Shown here: in pieces, positions 8,410 through 19,458 of the stretch
Numbering within the stretch: the first letter of the stretch is position 1
Layout: the number at the start of each line of letters is the position of its first letter
Source: DASYXW01 sp035934405
Lineage (GTDB): Bacteria; Acidobacteriota; Terriglobia; UBA7540
Assembly (NCBI GenBank): GCA_035934405.1
Contig: DASYXW010000033.1
Location: 1-64,000 of the forward strand
Reading direction: 5' to 3'
DNA: 64,000 nt
Position numbers and translations under genes: made by a program
The notes under the pieces: model-generated
Told to the model about the DNA's origin: nothing
The model's database searches: none
What the model saw: the letters and a program-made list of their open reading frames with translations, nothing else

Positions 8410-9758
8410 TCCTTCCCGGAGCTCTCGTCGGAGCTCTTCGGCTTCTGGATTTCCAGCTTGGTCTTCGCCAAAACATCAGGGTCTTCCTGAGAGAGCCCGT
8501 AAGCTCCCGTGGTCACCACTCGTTCCCCTACCTGGAGCCCCTCGGTGATCTGGACGTCGCCACCCTGCCGGATGCCAGCCTTCACCGTCTTCTGTTGCGG
8601 CTTATTATCGGGGCCGGCCACGATCACCGAGGTTGTGCCGTCGGAGGCGGTGAGCAGGGCGCTGGCCGGTATGACGATAGCCTCCGGAACCGTCCCGGCG
8701 ACCACCGTGGCGCGGACGCTCGATCCGGGTTTCAACCGTTCGCCCGGGTTCGCCGCTTCCACCCAGACCTCGACCGTGGTGCTGTTGGGGTCGAGCGCCG
8801 GACTCACGACGGTGATCTTGCCCGGAATTTCGTCAGCGGCGCCCGGTTCCGTCAGAGTGGCCGCGTCACCCACCTTCAGCAACGCCGCCTGCTGCCGGGT
8901 GATGTGAGCCCGAGCCACGATGTGGGAAAGGTCCATCACCGTGACCAGCGGCGATCCGGCAGAGGCCATCTCGCCGGGATAGAGCGGGCGATCCGTGACC
9001 ACGCCGTCGATGGGGCTTCGGATTTCGGCATAACTCAGTTGGGCCTGGGCCGACTGATACTTGCCCTGGGCGATTGCCAACGCTCCCTGCGCTGCCTTGA
9101 GATCCTCCCGGTTTCCGAAGCTCTTGAGCGAGTCGAAGTGCTTTTGCGCGATTTCATACTGGTTGCGGGCCTGAGTCAACATCACCGTGGCGTCTTCAAG
9201 GTCCTTGCGCGGAATGGCGCCTTGCTGGTACAGCACCTGGCGGCTGTCGAAGACCTTCTGCTGAGCGTCGAGGGACTGCTTGGCGGCTTTGAGGTCAAGC
9301 TGGGCCTTTTGCATCGCTTCGGGCAAGCCCGCCCTAATCGCAGTTTGATAGGTCGCTTCCGCCTGCTCGTAGGCACCCTTGTTCTCGGTCACCGCCGCGG
9401 TAAGATCCTGATGCTCCAGTTCCGCCAGCAACTCGCCGGCGCGCACGTGGCTGCCGCGGTTCACGTAAAACTTGCTCACCGGCGCGCTAATCTTCGGCAC
9501 GATAGCGGATTGGTGAAGGGGATAGACCACCGCATCGGTCACCACCTGCTGCTCGATCTGGGTTCGCTCGGCGGAAGCCACCTGCACCGTGACCACAGGC
9601 CCTTGGTCCGCCGGATTCCGGCCCGAACAGCTCAGTTCCATGACGCTCAGGCATACAATTCCCGCGACCCAGATTGAGATCCCCGCGCGGGTGAGCCCCG
9701 CAAAGGCGGGCATCTTCGGCTCAACGGTTTTTCGCTTTCTCGCAGCTTGTTTCCGCAT
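8406..9758 (-). CDS. RND efflux periplasmic adaptor (HlyD/AcrA family)
   Basis: The protein has 450 aa. A hydrophobic segment near residues 27-43 runs into LSCSG, a possible lipobox. A split biotinyl-lipoyl domain (IVPKISAPVSKFYVNRGSHVRAGELLAELEHQDL and later AEIRSPIDGVVTDRPLYPGEMA) brackets a long coiled coil at about 115-235. Beta-barrel and membrane-proximal domains follow. The first ~25 residues (KMPAFAGLTRAG) are encoded by a GCCCGCC...GGCGGGC-like palindrome, so the N-terminus may have grown by repeat insertion. It sits between the tolC-like gene (3-bp gap) and the RND gene (overlap). Confidence 0.93.
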   Translation of the reverse strand: MRKQAARKRKTVEPKMPAFAGLTRAGISIWVAGIVCLSVMELSCSGRNPADQGPVVTVQVASAERTQIEQQVVTDAVVYPLHQSAIVPKISAPVSKFYVNRGSHVRAGELLAELEHQDLTAAVTENKGAYEQAEATYQTAIRAGLPEAMQKAQLDLKAAKQSLDAQQKVFDSRQVLYQQGAIPRKDLEDATVMLTQARNQYEIAQKHFDSLKSFGNREDLKAAQGALAIAQGKYQSAQAQLSYAEIRSPIDGVVTDRPLYPGEMASAGSPLVTVMDLSHIVARAHITRQQAALLKVGDAATLTEPGAADEIPGKITVVSPALDPNSTTVEVWVEAANPGERLKPGSSVRATVVAGTVPEAIVIPASALLTASDGTTSVIVAGPDNKPQQKTVKAGIRQGGDVQITEGLQVGERVVTTGAYGLSQEDPDVLAKTKLEIQKPKSSDESSGKD

Positions 9759-9760
9759 GG

Positions 9761-11194
9761 TCAGAAGCGTCCTGTCAAGGTCTGAAGATTGGCCAGAGCC
9801 AGTCGGTAGCGCGCCTGGCCGTCGTCATAAGCGTTGCGTGCCTGCGTTAAGACATTCTGCGCGTCCACGACCTCCAACACCGTGGCCTCTCCCGCCTGAT
9901 AACGTAGGGTGTTCAGGCGAAGGCTCTCGGCGGCAAGATTGGTGGAGCGGCGCAGGCTGTCGACGGCCGCCTGGGCCACCTTGGCATCGTTGTAAAGTGA
10001 ATACAAATTGCTCAGCAACTGCCGCTGCGTCTGGCTCAGTTCCACCCGGCTCTGCTGGCGGCGCAGCTCCGCCTGTTGCAGCTTGCTGCGCAAAGCTCCC
10101 CAGTCCCAGACCGGCAGGACGAGGCTGGCGGTGACAAAATGGCCCAGGTTCGGCAGCCGGCCGGCGCGCGGATCCACACTGGGCCGGCTCGCCAGGGCAA
10201 AAGCATTGGCTTCGATGCCGTAATCCGTATCGATGGTCACTGAAGGCAGGAAGCTGGCGCGCGCCGCCGAAACGTCCAGATTAGCTTCTCGCATGGCGGC
10301 GAGCGCGGCTCGAAGGTCCGGGTTCGCGGTCTGGGCCATGGACTGAGCGTCCGCGAAAGGGACGAGAGGGGGCGCCTGGTCAAGATCGTCCACCACCGAG
10401 AAGTTCTCGTTGAAAGCCGGAAACAACAGCACGGCCAGCGTCAGCCGGGCGTCTTCCATCATCAGTCCGGCTTGCTGGAAGGCCTGTCCTGCCTGCTCAA
10501 ACTGAAGCTGTGCCTTGATGACATCGCTGTGCGCAGCCTCGCCACCGTGCTCGAGTTTCTGAGTAATCTCGAGGAACCGCTTCGCCTGGTCCAGGCTCTG
10601 CTGCGCCGTCGCGTACTTGCGCTGGGCCACCGCCAGAGCGTAGTAGTCCATGGTGACGGTCACGGTGAGGCCGCGCTGGGCAATCTCCGACTTGGCTTGG
10701 GCCAGGGCTTCGGCGGCCGAGGCCCGCCGGTATCCCGTGAGCATGAAAAAGTTCGGGGAGAGATCCTGATGGAAGACGCCCCAGGCGCGATACACGTGGA
10801 CTCCGTCGTTGGTGACATATCGCCCCGACGGCAGGACGCCATCGCCTTTCGTGAGGAGCTCTTGAGTAGTGAAGCCGACCGACGGCAGCAACGCCGCGCG
10901 CGCCTGGATGCGGTCCTCATGGGCGCTTCGCGCGTCTGTGAGGGCTAATAGGTATTGCGCGTCATTCTGCCGCGCGCGGTCGAGCGCGTCCTGCAGCGTG
11001 ATGGTGATGGGAGCACTTGCGCCTCCCGGACCCGACGGGCGCTCAAGCTGCACCGGGGGCGAGAGTTGCGAAGTCTGCGGTCCCGCCGTCTGGGCTCGGG
11101 CGCAGGGCCCGCTGAGGCAAAAGATGACCGCGCCGATCGTGAGCAAGGCCGGGGGACAAGTTCGTGAGCGCGTCGCGGGCTGAAGTCGTAACAT
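9761..11194 (-). CDS. TolC-family outer-membrane efflux protein
   Basis: The protein has 477 aa with a signal peptide (cut near CARAQ) and a Pro-rich linker. Two OEP repeats follow, typical of TolC-like trimeric channels (ITITLQDALDRARQNDAQYLLALTDARSAHEDRIQ at the start; ESLRLNTLRYQAGEATVLEVVDAQNVLTQARNAYDDGQARYRLALANLQTLTG at the end). It is the first gene of the efflux operon, in the order outer-membrane channel, adaptor, pump. Confidence 0.93.
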   Translation of the reverse strand: MLRLQPATRSRTCPPALLTIGAVIFCLSGPCARAQTAGPQTSQLSPPVQLERPSGPGGASAPITITLQDALDRARQNDAQYLLALTDARSAHEDRIQARAALLPSVGFTTQELLTKGDGVLPSGRYVTNDGVHVYRAWGVFHQDLSPNFFMLTGYRRASAAEALAQAKSEIAQRGLTVTVTMDYYALAVAQRKYATAQQSLDQAKRFLEITQKLEHGGEAAHSDVIKAQLQFEQAGQAFQQAGLMMEDARLTLAVLLFPAFNENFSVVDDLDQAPPLVPFADAQSMAQTANPDLRAALAAMREANLDVSAARASFLPSVTIDTDYGIEANAFALASRPSVDPRAGRLPNLGHFVTASLVLPVWDWGALRSKLQQAELRRQQSRVELSQTQRQLLSNLYSLYNDAKVAQAAVDSLRRSTNLAAESLRLNTLRYQAGEATVLEVVDAQNVLTQARNAYDDGQARYRLALANLQTLTGRF

Positions 11195-11604
11195 TAGGCC
11201 TCCTTAGTGATATCAACTCCGAGCCTCGGCCGGCTCCGGAAAACTTCCGCAGCCCGAATCATCGAGGATGGGATGCAACTCAGCAGCCCCTCTGCACACT
11301 AACTATCAAACGCAGGAGCTTTCAACCGCAAAGTATGAGTGAGTGTAGCGTACAACTGCCCGGTCACACCTAAAAACAAGATTAAATTTTGTTAAGACAG
11401 AGGCAATCGACGTATTCCTCTTCGCAGCCGCACCGCCCAGAGAGGCAAACGCCGGAGGAGGCGCGAGACGCGGGCCCTGGCATGACACCGGATAGATGAA
11501 CGAAAATTAATTGCGTTTTAATCCCGCGTCCCGAGCCTCGCGATACCATAACCGGCTCACAGCAGACAGCCGGGCAGGCGCGCGATGAGCCGTGGGCTGA
11601 TCGA
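11195..11604. other. Divergent intergenic region, 410 bp
   Basis: The region separates the minus-strand efflux operon from the plus-strand catabolic operon, so it must hold promoters for both. AT-rich tracts occur at 11370-11400 (AAAACAAGATTAAATTTTGT) and 11500-11525. No -35/-10 pair is convincing, and no operator or gene is apparent. Confidence 0.5.
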
Positions 11605-12924
11605 ATGGAGGATCTCTTGAGAATCTTGAAAGCCTTGCGGGCCGCATTCTTCTTCGGAGTGGGCACAAGCCTCTTGTGGGCGCAAGCGGTGCCCGTGGTG
11701 GCGGTGCGCGCCGGACGAATGCTTGACCCTGCGGGCCACGTACTGACCGATCAGGTCATTCTCATCGACGGCGAGCGAATCGCCGACGTAGGCCCGGCGG
11801 ATCGTGTTCATATTCCGGATGGGGCCCGGGTCATCGACCTCAGCCATGCCATGGTGTTGCCGGGCCTGATTGACGCCCACACTCACATCTTCCTTGCCGG
11901 ACATAACAGCCTCGAAAGCATTGGCCCTCCGCCGGAGGATTTTGTCAACACGACGCGCGAATACCGCACGTTGGTGGCGCTGGCCAACACCGAGAAAGAC
12001 CTGCGCGCGGGTTTCACATCTCTGCGCGACCTCGGCAACCACGGCAACATGTACGCCGACGTGGACGTCCGCAACGCCATCAACCGGGGGTTGTTCCAGG
12101 GCCCTCGCCTGCAGGTTTCCACGCGCGCCATCTCTACCGCCTTCGAAGCCCTGCAAGGTTCCCCCGAGGCAAACCTCCCTACGGACTACGAGCCGGTGGA
12201 TTCACCCTGGCAAGCCCGCCGCGCCGTGCAGGAGCAGGTCCGCTATGGGGCCGACTGGATCAAGGTGCGCGCCACCGGCAAGTACGACTTCGACATGGAC
12301 GGTCGCCTAACGGTCACCCCAACCCTTACGCGGGACGAGGTCGAGGCTATCGTAGACGAGGCGCACAAGCGAGGGGTGAAAGTCTCCTGCCACGCTTTCG
12401 GAGGCGAGGGGTTGAGCAACTGCGTTGATGCCGGCGTGGACACCGTGGAGCACGCGGTTGATCTGCCCGATGCCGTGCTGCAGAAGATGCTGGCCAAGGG
12501 CATTTACATGGTGCCGACCATTTATCACTACCACCTGGCCGAGTATACGATCCGGGACCGCCGGGAGTCGGGCGGCAAGAACAGCCTGGCCCAGATGCGC
12601 GACGAAAGCTTCCGCCGGGCCGTGCAGCACGGCATGAAAATCGGCTTTGGAACGGGAGTCGGGCCCTTTCCTCACGGCTCGCAGACCAAGGAGTTCGAGT
12701 ACATGGTGAAGGACGGCATGACGCCCTGGCAGGCTATCCAGGCGGCGACGTCTGTGGACGCGCGAATGATCGGCTGGCAGGACCGTATCGGGTCCATCGA
12801 AAAGGGAAAGTTTGCTGATATCATCGCGGTCTCAGGTGACCCTCTCACGGACATCACCGAACTCGAGCGAGTCAAGTTTGTGATGAAGGGCGGTGAGGTG
12901 GTGCGCGACGATTATCGCAAGTAA
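11605..12924 (+). CDS. Exported amidohydrolase (prolidase/imidazolonepropionase-like) lacking the usual GTDAG Asp
   Basis: The protein has 439 aa with an N-terminal hydrophobic segment ending near SLLWAQA, probably a signal peptide. It has the amidohydrolase fold markers: DAHTHIF metal-binding HxH, a Lys in DWIKVRATG at the carbamylated-lysine position, and His in SCHAFGG and VEHAVDL. In Xaa-Pro dipeptidase-like relatives the fifth ligand is Asp in a GTDAG-PHG motif; here the segment reads FGTGVGPFPHG, so that Asp is Gly. The enzyme may be metal-altered, inactive or of changed specificity. It is the first gene of a plus-strand cluster with an MFS transporter 12 bp downstream. Confidence 0.88.
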   Translation: MEDLLRILKALRAAFFFGVGTSLLWAQAVPVVAVRAGRMLDPAGHVLTDQVILIDGERIADVGPADRVHIPDGARVIDLSHAMVLPGLIDAHTHIFLAGHNSLESIGPPPEDFVNTTREYRTLVALANTEKDLRAGFTSLRDLGNHGNMYADVDVRNAINRGLFQGPRLQVSTRAISTAFEALQGSPEANLPTDYEPVDSPWQARRAVQEQVRYGADWIKVRATGKYDFDMDGRLTVTPTLTRDEVEAIVDEAHKRGVKVSCHAFGGEGLSNCVDAGVDTVEHAVDLPDAVLQKMLAKGIYMVPTIYHYHLAEYTIRDRRESGGKNSLAQMRDESFRRAVQHGMKIGFGTGVGPFPHGSQTKEFEYMVKDGMTPWQAIQAATSVDARMIGWQDRIGSIEKGKFADIIAVSGDPLTDITELERVKFVMKGGEVVRDDYRK

Positions 12925-12936
12925 CCGGAGAACCTT

Positions 12937-14280
12937 TTGAGCCTGGCTGCATCAGCGCAGACTTTGTCCGGTGAACGCCCCACCCGGGTGCGTTGGCGGA
13001 TTCTGGCGCTGCTGACGGTGCTCTCGATGCTCACCTACCTGGACCGGCTCAACCTCAGCATCGCCGGCCGCAGCATTCAAACTGAGTTCGGCTTCACCAA
13101 CGACACCATGGGATGGATCTTCAGCGCCTTCCTGCTGGGCTATGCGCTCTTCCAGATCCCGGGCGGTTGGATGGGCGATCGCTATGGCCCGCGCGGCATG
13201 CTGACGGTCACGATCCTCTCGTGGTCCGTGCTGACAGCGGCCACCGCTCTTTCACCGAAGCTGCCCCTGGCTGTGTGGTTCGGCGTTGCCTGGTCTTTCG
13301 CCGTGATTCGCTTCACGGTTGGGGTGGGCGAGGCGTCCGCCATGCCGAACGCCAACAAGATTGTCGGCAACTGGATCGCCAGTGCGCGGCGTGGCATCGG
13401 CAGCAGCTCGAACCTCATCGGCATCGGCCTTGGCGGCGCGCTCACGCCTCCGCTCATCGCCTGGGTGATGCAGCGCTACGGATGGCGGTCGTCCTTTTAC
13501 CTCTGCGGGGCCATCGGAGTTGTCTTCGCCATCGCCTGGCATTTACTCGTGACCAGCAGGCCTGAGCAGCACCGCCACGTGAATCGGGCCGAACTCGACC
13601 TGATTCGCTCTTCGCAGTCGAGCGGTAAACAGGAGGCGGGTCCGGGGCGCAACCGGCCTCCGTGGTCCAAAATGCTTTCGAGCCCTTCGGTCTGGGGACT
13701 GATTCTCGGCTACTTCTGCCAGGGGTATCCGATCTACTTTTTTCACACTTGGTTCTTCATCTACCTCGTCCGGGTTCGAGGCTTCTCGCTCACCCAGGGA
13801 GGCTGGTGGGACGCAACACCCTATGTTGCGATCGCCTTGTTCGCTCCACTGGGCGGGTTGTTCTCCGACCTGGCCACATCGAAAATCGGCAAGCGGCGAG
13901 GCCGCCAAATGTCGGTCTGGATCGGAATGGGCCTGTCGGCCGCATTGATGTGGGCCGGCGCCAACAGTCCAAGCCCCTACGTCGCTGTGCCCCTGCTGGC
14001 CGCCGGTGGAGGCTTGAATATGTTCGCCGCCGCCAGTTTCTGGGCCACCTGCATCGACCTTACTGAAAATTACGTTGCTTCGCTTACCGCCTTGATGAAC
14101 ACCTTCGGGAATCTAGGAGGATGGCTCTCGCCCATCGTCACGGCCTACGTCGCAACGCGGTTCGGATGGAACGTGGCCCTTGACGTCACCGCGCTGGTTA
14201 CCGTCTGTTCCGGCCTGCTGTGGTTTCTTGTCGATGCCAGCAAGAAGCTCGACGAAGGGTTGGCAGCGGCGAATACATGA
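12937..14280 (+). CDS. MFS transporter, anion:cation symporter (ACS) type
   Basis: The protein has 447 aa and about 12 membrane helices. YLDRLNLSIAGRSIQTEFGFTN in TM1, GWMGDRYGPRG between TM2 and TM3, and GVGEASAMPNANKIVGNW are characteristic of the ACS family (hexuronate, glucarate, phthalate and similar organic anions). The proposed start is TTG at 12937, with GGAG five bases upstream and no better in-frame codon before TM1. Its place in a cluster with MmgE/PrpD and a hydroxy-acid dehydrogenase suggests uptake of an organic acid; the exact substrate is an inference. Confidence 0.92.
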   Translation: MSLAASAQTLSGERPTRVRWRILALLTVLSMLTYLDRLNLSIAGRSIQTEFGFTNDTMGWIFSAFLLGYALFQIPGGWMGDRYGPRGMLTVTILSWSVLTAATALSPKLPLAVWFGVAWSFAVIRFTVGVGEASAMPNANKIVGNWIASARRGIGSSSNLIGIGLGGALTPPLIAWVMQRYGWRSSFYLCGAIGVVFAIAWHLLVTSRPEQHRHVNRAELDLIRSSQSSGKQEAGPGRNRPPWSKMLSSPSVWGLILGYFCQGYPIYFFHTWFFIYLVRVRGFSLTQGGWWDATPYVAIALFAPLGGLFSDLATSKIGKRRGRQMSVWIGMGLSAALMWAGANSPSPYVAVPLLAAGGGLNMFAAASFWATCIDLTENYVASLTALMNTFGNLGGWLSPIVTAYVATRFGWNVALDVTALVTVCSGLLWFLVDASKKLDEGLAAANT

Positions 14281-14351
14281 GACCGGCGAGCGCGCTGAAC
14301 GCCAAGAGAATCATCGAGCAGAACACCGGCCGAGGTCGAGGAGGTAAGACG

Positions 14352-15878
14352 ATGGCAATGACAAGGCGGGAGATGGGCCAAATGAGCATGTTGGGTATCG
14401 GCGCGATGGCCTGCGGCGCGGCGGCATGGCCAGCGTCGCCGGGCGGTCAGGATACGAAGCATGCGAGCCCGCAAGGCAATGGCCCGGACGGTAAAGGCTT
14501 GACTCGTTACGTCGCCGAATTCGTCGTGAACACCACGTATGCCGAGATCCCCGAGGAGGTCATCGAGCTGGGAAAGAAGTCCATCCTGGACGGGTTCGGT
14601 CTGGCGTTGGCAGGCTCGATGGCAGGCAGCGGCAAACTGACTCGCCAGTACCTTGAGTCGCTGGGATTGTGTCGCGCCGAGGCCACCGTGGCCGGTTCGG
14701 CCAGGAAGGTTCCGGCGCGCTTCGCCGCTTATGCCAACGGCATCGGGATCCACGCTGACGATTATGACGATACGCAGCTCGCGGCCGCCCCCGACCGGGT
14801 TTACGGCCTGCTCACTCATCCCACCGCGCCGGTGCTGCCCGCGGCGCTGGCCGCTGCCGAGGCGGCCGGGGCGTCCGGACGCGATCTGGCGGTCGCCTAT
14901 CATCTGGGCGTAGAAGTGGAATGCAAAATTGCCGAAGCTATTTCGCCGCGCCACTACGAAGACGGCTTCCATTCCACCGGCACCTGCGGTGTGTTCGGCG
15001 CGGCCGCGGCAGCCTCGAAGGTGCGCAAGTTGGAGCTCGACCCCACCCTGCGCGCGCTGGGCATTGCCGGCAGCGAAGCCGCCGGCCTGCGCGTCAATTT
15101 CGGCACCATGACCAAGCCGTTTCACGCCGGCCGCGCTGCCGAAGGCGGCATCCTTGCCGCTGATCTTGCGGCCCTGGGCTGGACGGCGACGGATGAAATC
15201 CTGGAAGCGCCCGCCGGCTTTTTCCGCGCCGCCGGTGGCGGCTATGATCTCGATGCGATTCTTCACAAGCTCGGTAATCCCTGGACGTTCGCGTCGCCGG
15301 GAATCTCCATCAAGCCGTTTCCCTCCGGCTCGCTCACTCACCCCGGCATGACGGAGCTGCTGCGCCTCATCCGCCAGAATCACATCACGGCCGCGCAGGT
15401 GGAGCGCCTCGACGTCGGCACCAATCCCTACATGCCCTCGGCGCTCCTGTATCATCAGCCCAGGATTGGATTGCAGGGAAAATTCAGCATGGAATACTGC
15501 ATGGCGTTGGCACTGCTTTACGGCAAAGCGACTTTGGGCGACTTCACCAATCAGGCCGTGAACCGCCCCGAGGTTCAAGCGATGGTCAAGAAAGTTCACT
15601 TCTACGTGAGCCCGGAGCTGGAGAAGGCGGGCTACAACAAGATGACCACGATCCTCGACCTCCATCTGCGCGATGGCCGCACGATTTCGGGCCGCGCCGA
15701 CTTCGCCAAGGGAAGCCCAGCGAATCCGATGAGCTTCGACGACGTGGAGGCGAAGTTCCGTGACAACGCCGCCTATGCCAAGTGGCCTGCCGCCAAGACT
15801 CAGGGGATCATTGACGCGGTTCGAAAGCTCGAAGACCTGTCCGACGTACGGACGCTGGCTGCTCTTTGCGCGGCCTAG
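14352..15878 (+). CDS. MmgE/PrpD family protein with a Tat-like leader
   Basis: The protein has 508 aa from ATG 14352 (GAGGAGGTAAGACG upstream). The frame stays open further upstream, but that part overlaps the MFS gene. The body matches the 2-methylcitrate dehydratase/cis-aconitate decarboxylase (MmgE/PrpD) fold: ILDGFGLALAGS at the start, ANGIGIHADDYDD (active-site HxDD-type motif) and HPTAPVLPAALAAAEA. Unlike cytosolic family members it begins TRREMGQMSMLGIGAMACGAA, which resembles a twin-arginine signal, so it may act in the periplasm. It could dehydrate or decarboxylate a tricarboxylic or sugar-acid substrate handled by the neighbouring genes. Confidence 0.88.
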   Translation: MAMTRREMGQMSMLGIGAMACGAAAWPASPGGQDTKHASPQGNGPDGKGLTRYVAEFVVNTTYAEIPEEVIELGKKSILDGFGLALAGSMAGSGKLTRQYLESLGLCRAEATVAGSARKVPARFAAYANGIGIHADDYDDTQLAAAPDRVYGLLTHPTAPVLPAALAAAEAAGASGRDLAVAYHLGVEVECKIAEAISPRHYEDGFHSTGTCGVFGAAAAASKVRKLELDPTLRALGIAGSEAAGLRVNFGTMTKPFHAGRAAEGGILAADLAALGWTATDEILEAPAGFFRAAGGGYDLDAILHKLGNPWTFASPGISIKPFPSGSLTHPGMTELLRLIRQNHITAAQVERLDVGTNPYMPSALLYHQPRIGLQGKFSMEYCMALALLYGKATLGDFTNQAVNRPEVQAMVKKVHFYVSPELEKAGYNKMTTILDLHLRDGRTISGRADFAKGSPANPMSFDDVEAKFRDNAAYAKWPAAKTQGIIDAVRKLEDLSDVRTLAALCAA

Positions 15879-15935
15879 CGGCGCAGGACGAGCGCGGCCA
15901 CGGCCGCTCGCCGGCCGGCCTTCGAAGGAGACTCG

Positions 15936-17015
15936 ATGTCTGAAAACGGAGCGCGCAGCTTTACTATTGCAGTGATTCCCGGCGACGGCATCGGCTGCGA
16001 GGTGGTGCCGGCGGCGGTGATGGTGCTCGAAGAGATCGGGAGAAGGTTCGGCATTCAGTTCGAATTCCGGACCTACGACTGGGGCTCCGATTATTACTTC
16101 CGTCACGGCCGCATGATGCCGGTTGACGGCCTCGACCTCCTCCGCGCCTGCGACGCGATTCTGCTGGGAGCCATCGGGCATCCCCGCCTTCAGGACAACA
16201 TTACGCTCGACGGCTTGCTGCTGCCGATTCGGAGAGCCTTCGATCAATACGTCAACCTGCGGCCGGCGATTCTCTACGCCGGGGTAAGCTCGCCGCTCAA
16301 AGGAGTGGAGCCCGGCGAAGTGGATATGGTCGTGGTGCGCGAAAACACCGAGGGCGAATACGCCCAGGTGGGTGGATTCGTCCACCACCATGATGCCGGC
16401 GAAGTTGCCGTCCAGTCTTCGGTCTTTACGCGAAACGGTGTTGAGCGGGTCATCCGCTACGCTTTCGAATTGGCGGCGCGGCGCAACGGAAAGAAGCGGG
16501 TGACTTCCATCACCAAGTCCAACGCGCAGGCGTTCGGCATGGTGCTTTGGGATCGCGTCTTCGACCAGTTGAAGTCAGAATACCCGCAAATCGCAACCGA
16601 ATCGCTGCTGGTGGACGCGGCCACGATACATTTCCTGCGACGCCCACAGAGCTTTGACGTGGTGGTGGCTTCCAATCTTTTCGGCGATATTCTGAGCGAC
16701 CTGTCGGCCGCGCTGACGGGTAGCATCGGTCTGGCGCCCAGCGCCAACCTTGACCCGCTTCGCCGCTTTCCGTCCATGTTCGAGCCGGTACACGGATCGG
16801 CTCCGGACATTGCGGGCAAAGGAATCGCGAATCCTCTCGCCTCGTTCTTCTCGGCAGCCATGATGCTCGAACACCTCAAGCTCGCCGAGGCGTCGGCTGC
16901 CCTTGACAACGCCCTTCGCGAGACCTTGCGAGAGGCTCGTGTGCGGACGCCTGACCTGGGCGGCCGCAGCAGCACTCAAGAAGTGGCGGAGGCCGTCGCC
17001 GAGAAGATCCGTTGA
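15936..17015 (+). CDS. Isocitrate/isopropylmalate-type dehydrogenase (tartrate dehydrogenase-like)
   Basis: The protein has 359 aa. It has AVIPGDGIGCEVVPAA at the N-terminus, RENTEGEY in the substrate loop, the catalytic-site Lys in SITKSNAQ, SNLFGDILSD with metal-binding Asps, and FEPVHGSAPDIAGKG in the cofactor loop. The family oxidatively decarboxylates 2-hydroxy acids using NAD(P) and a divalent metal. RENTEGEY and the WG(S)DYY segment are closest to tartrate dehydrogenase/decarboxylase (TtuC-like), but 3-isopropylmalate dehydrogenase cannot be fully excluded. It is the last gene of the catabolic cluster, with GAAGGAG before the ATG, and faces the ATP synthase cluster. Confidence 0.87.
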   Translation: MSENGARSFTIAVIPGDGIGCEVVPAAVMVLEEIGRRFGIQFEFRTYDWGSDYYFRHGRMMPVDGLDLLRACDAILLGAIGHPRLQDNITLDGLLLPIRRAFDQYVNLRPAILYAGVSSPLKGVEPGEVDMVVVRENTEGEYAQVGGFVHHHDAGEVAVQSSVFTRNGVERVIRYAFELAARRNGKKRVTSITKSNAQAFGMVLWDRVFDQLKSEYPQIATESLLVDAATIHFLRRPQSFDVVVASNLFGDILSDLSAALTGSIGLAPSANLDPLRRFPSMFEPVHGSAPDIAGKGIANPLASFFSAAMMLEHLKLAEASAALDNALRETLREARVRTPDLGGRSSTQEVAEAVAEKIR

Positions 17016-17093
17016 GCGGACCTGAGTACGATGCCGGCGTGAAGCGCGTGGATTCGGCCCAATTCGGACGGATGGGTGGTTCCAGTAGCTAGG

Positions 17094-17542
17094 CTACTTA
17101 GCTAGGCTCTCGACGCGGCTCGCAACCGCCAGGCGGTTCTGGGCGCGGTCGAGCGCCGCCTGCGCGAGGGCGGCGTCCGCGCCGCCCGCCCCACTGGCCG
17201 CGCCCGCGTTGGCCGCTTTCACCTGTTCCTCGGCGCTCTGGCGGGCGCGTTCGGCCCGCGCCACGTCAATCTCCTCGGCGCGCTCGCAGGCGTCGGCGAG
17301 AACCGTCACACGGTCGCCAAGCACTTCCACAAAGCCGCCGCTCACGGCGGCATGCCGCGTGACGCCCGTTCCCGTGTATGTCAGCTCGCCGGGTTTCAGC
17401 TCAGAGAGCAGCGGCGCGTGGCCGGGCAGAACGCCGAGGTATCCGCTCTTGCCGGGAATCGAAAGCGCCTCCACCGATTCCCGCGCCACGAGACGCTCCG
17501 GGGTTACGAGTTCGAGTTGAATCCGGGTTGGCAGTTCACCGC

Positions 17543-17546
<4 letters not shown>
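17094..17546 (-). CDS. atpC: ATP synthase F1 epsilon subunit
   Basis: The protein has 150 aa. The N-terminal beta-sandwich (IQLELVTPERLVARESVEALSIPGKSGYLGVLPGHAPLLSELKPG) is typical of AtpC and is followed by an Ala-rich helical C-terminal domain. Its ATG overlaps the atpD stop by four bases. It is the terminal gene of the atp cluster and faces the dehydrogenase gene; the 78-bp gap contains an imperfect GTAGC-TA-GGCTAC inverted repeat at its end. Confidence 0.96.
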
Positions 17547-18991
<1,445 letters not shown>

Positions 18992-19034
18992 GAATGCTCC
19001 TAAAGTGCATCAGCCAGAATTGGCAGAGCCAATG

Positions 19035-19149
19035 TTATCAATAAGTTGACGGCTTTCAAACGAATAAAACTCATATTTTCAACAACCTGACGGCTTTCAT
19101 TGCTTTCTAAAAACGTCGATGCTTTGTTTTCAATAAGTTGACGGCTTCG
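19035..19149. repeat. Three 23-bp repeats upstream of atpD
   Basis: Units at 19035-19057, 19076-19098 and 19127-19149 share TCAA(T/C)AA(G/C)(T/C)TGACGGCTT, spaced 41 and 51 bp. On the atpD strand they read AAGCCGTCAACTTATTG. The distal unit with its flank (ACTTATTGAAAACAAAG) also occurs upstream of the first oxidase subunit III gene (45338-45356). The rest of the 18992-19458 gap holds only a CCCTCTCCC/GGGAGAGG palindrome at 19382-19401. Confidence 0.75.
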
Positions 19150-19458
19150 TTCGTTCATTTTGCATGTTTTGTGATTTTGACGGTCGCGATCTCTTCCAGC
19201 ATCTTTGCCAGTGGGGTATCGGTGATTCGTCTCGCAAAAGCCCCATTCCCCGTCTGCTTGGCATCGTTCATGTAGTTATACGGGAGCTTTACCTCCCGTC
19301 AAAGAGCTAAGAGTTGAGGCCTTCGCTTCGGGCGCACATTGGCCGAAGCACGCAAACTCGGCACTACCCTCACCCCGGGCCCCCTCTCCCAAAGGGAGAG
19401 GAGATTGAATCCTAATGATAACGCTTTTCCCCAGGGCTTGCGCCCGCGCACGCGGGCT

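Noticed and set aside
14145..16391. 748-codon open frame on the minus strand
   Set aside because: It lies antisense to the MmgE/PrpD gene and parts of its neighbours, has no family-like sequence and is typical of long antisense frames in GC-rich DNA.
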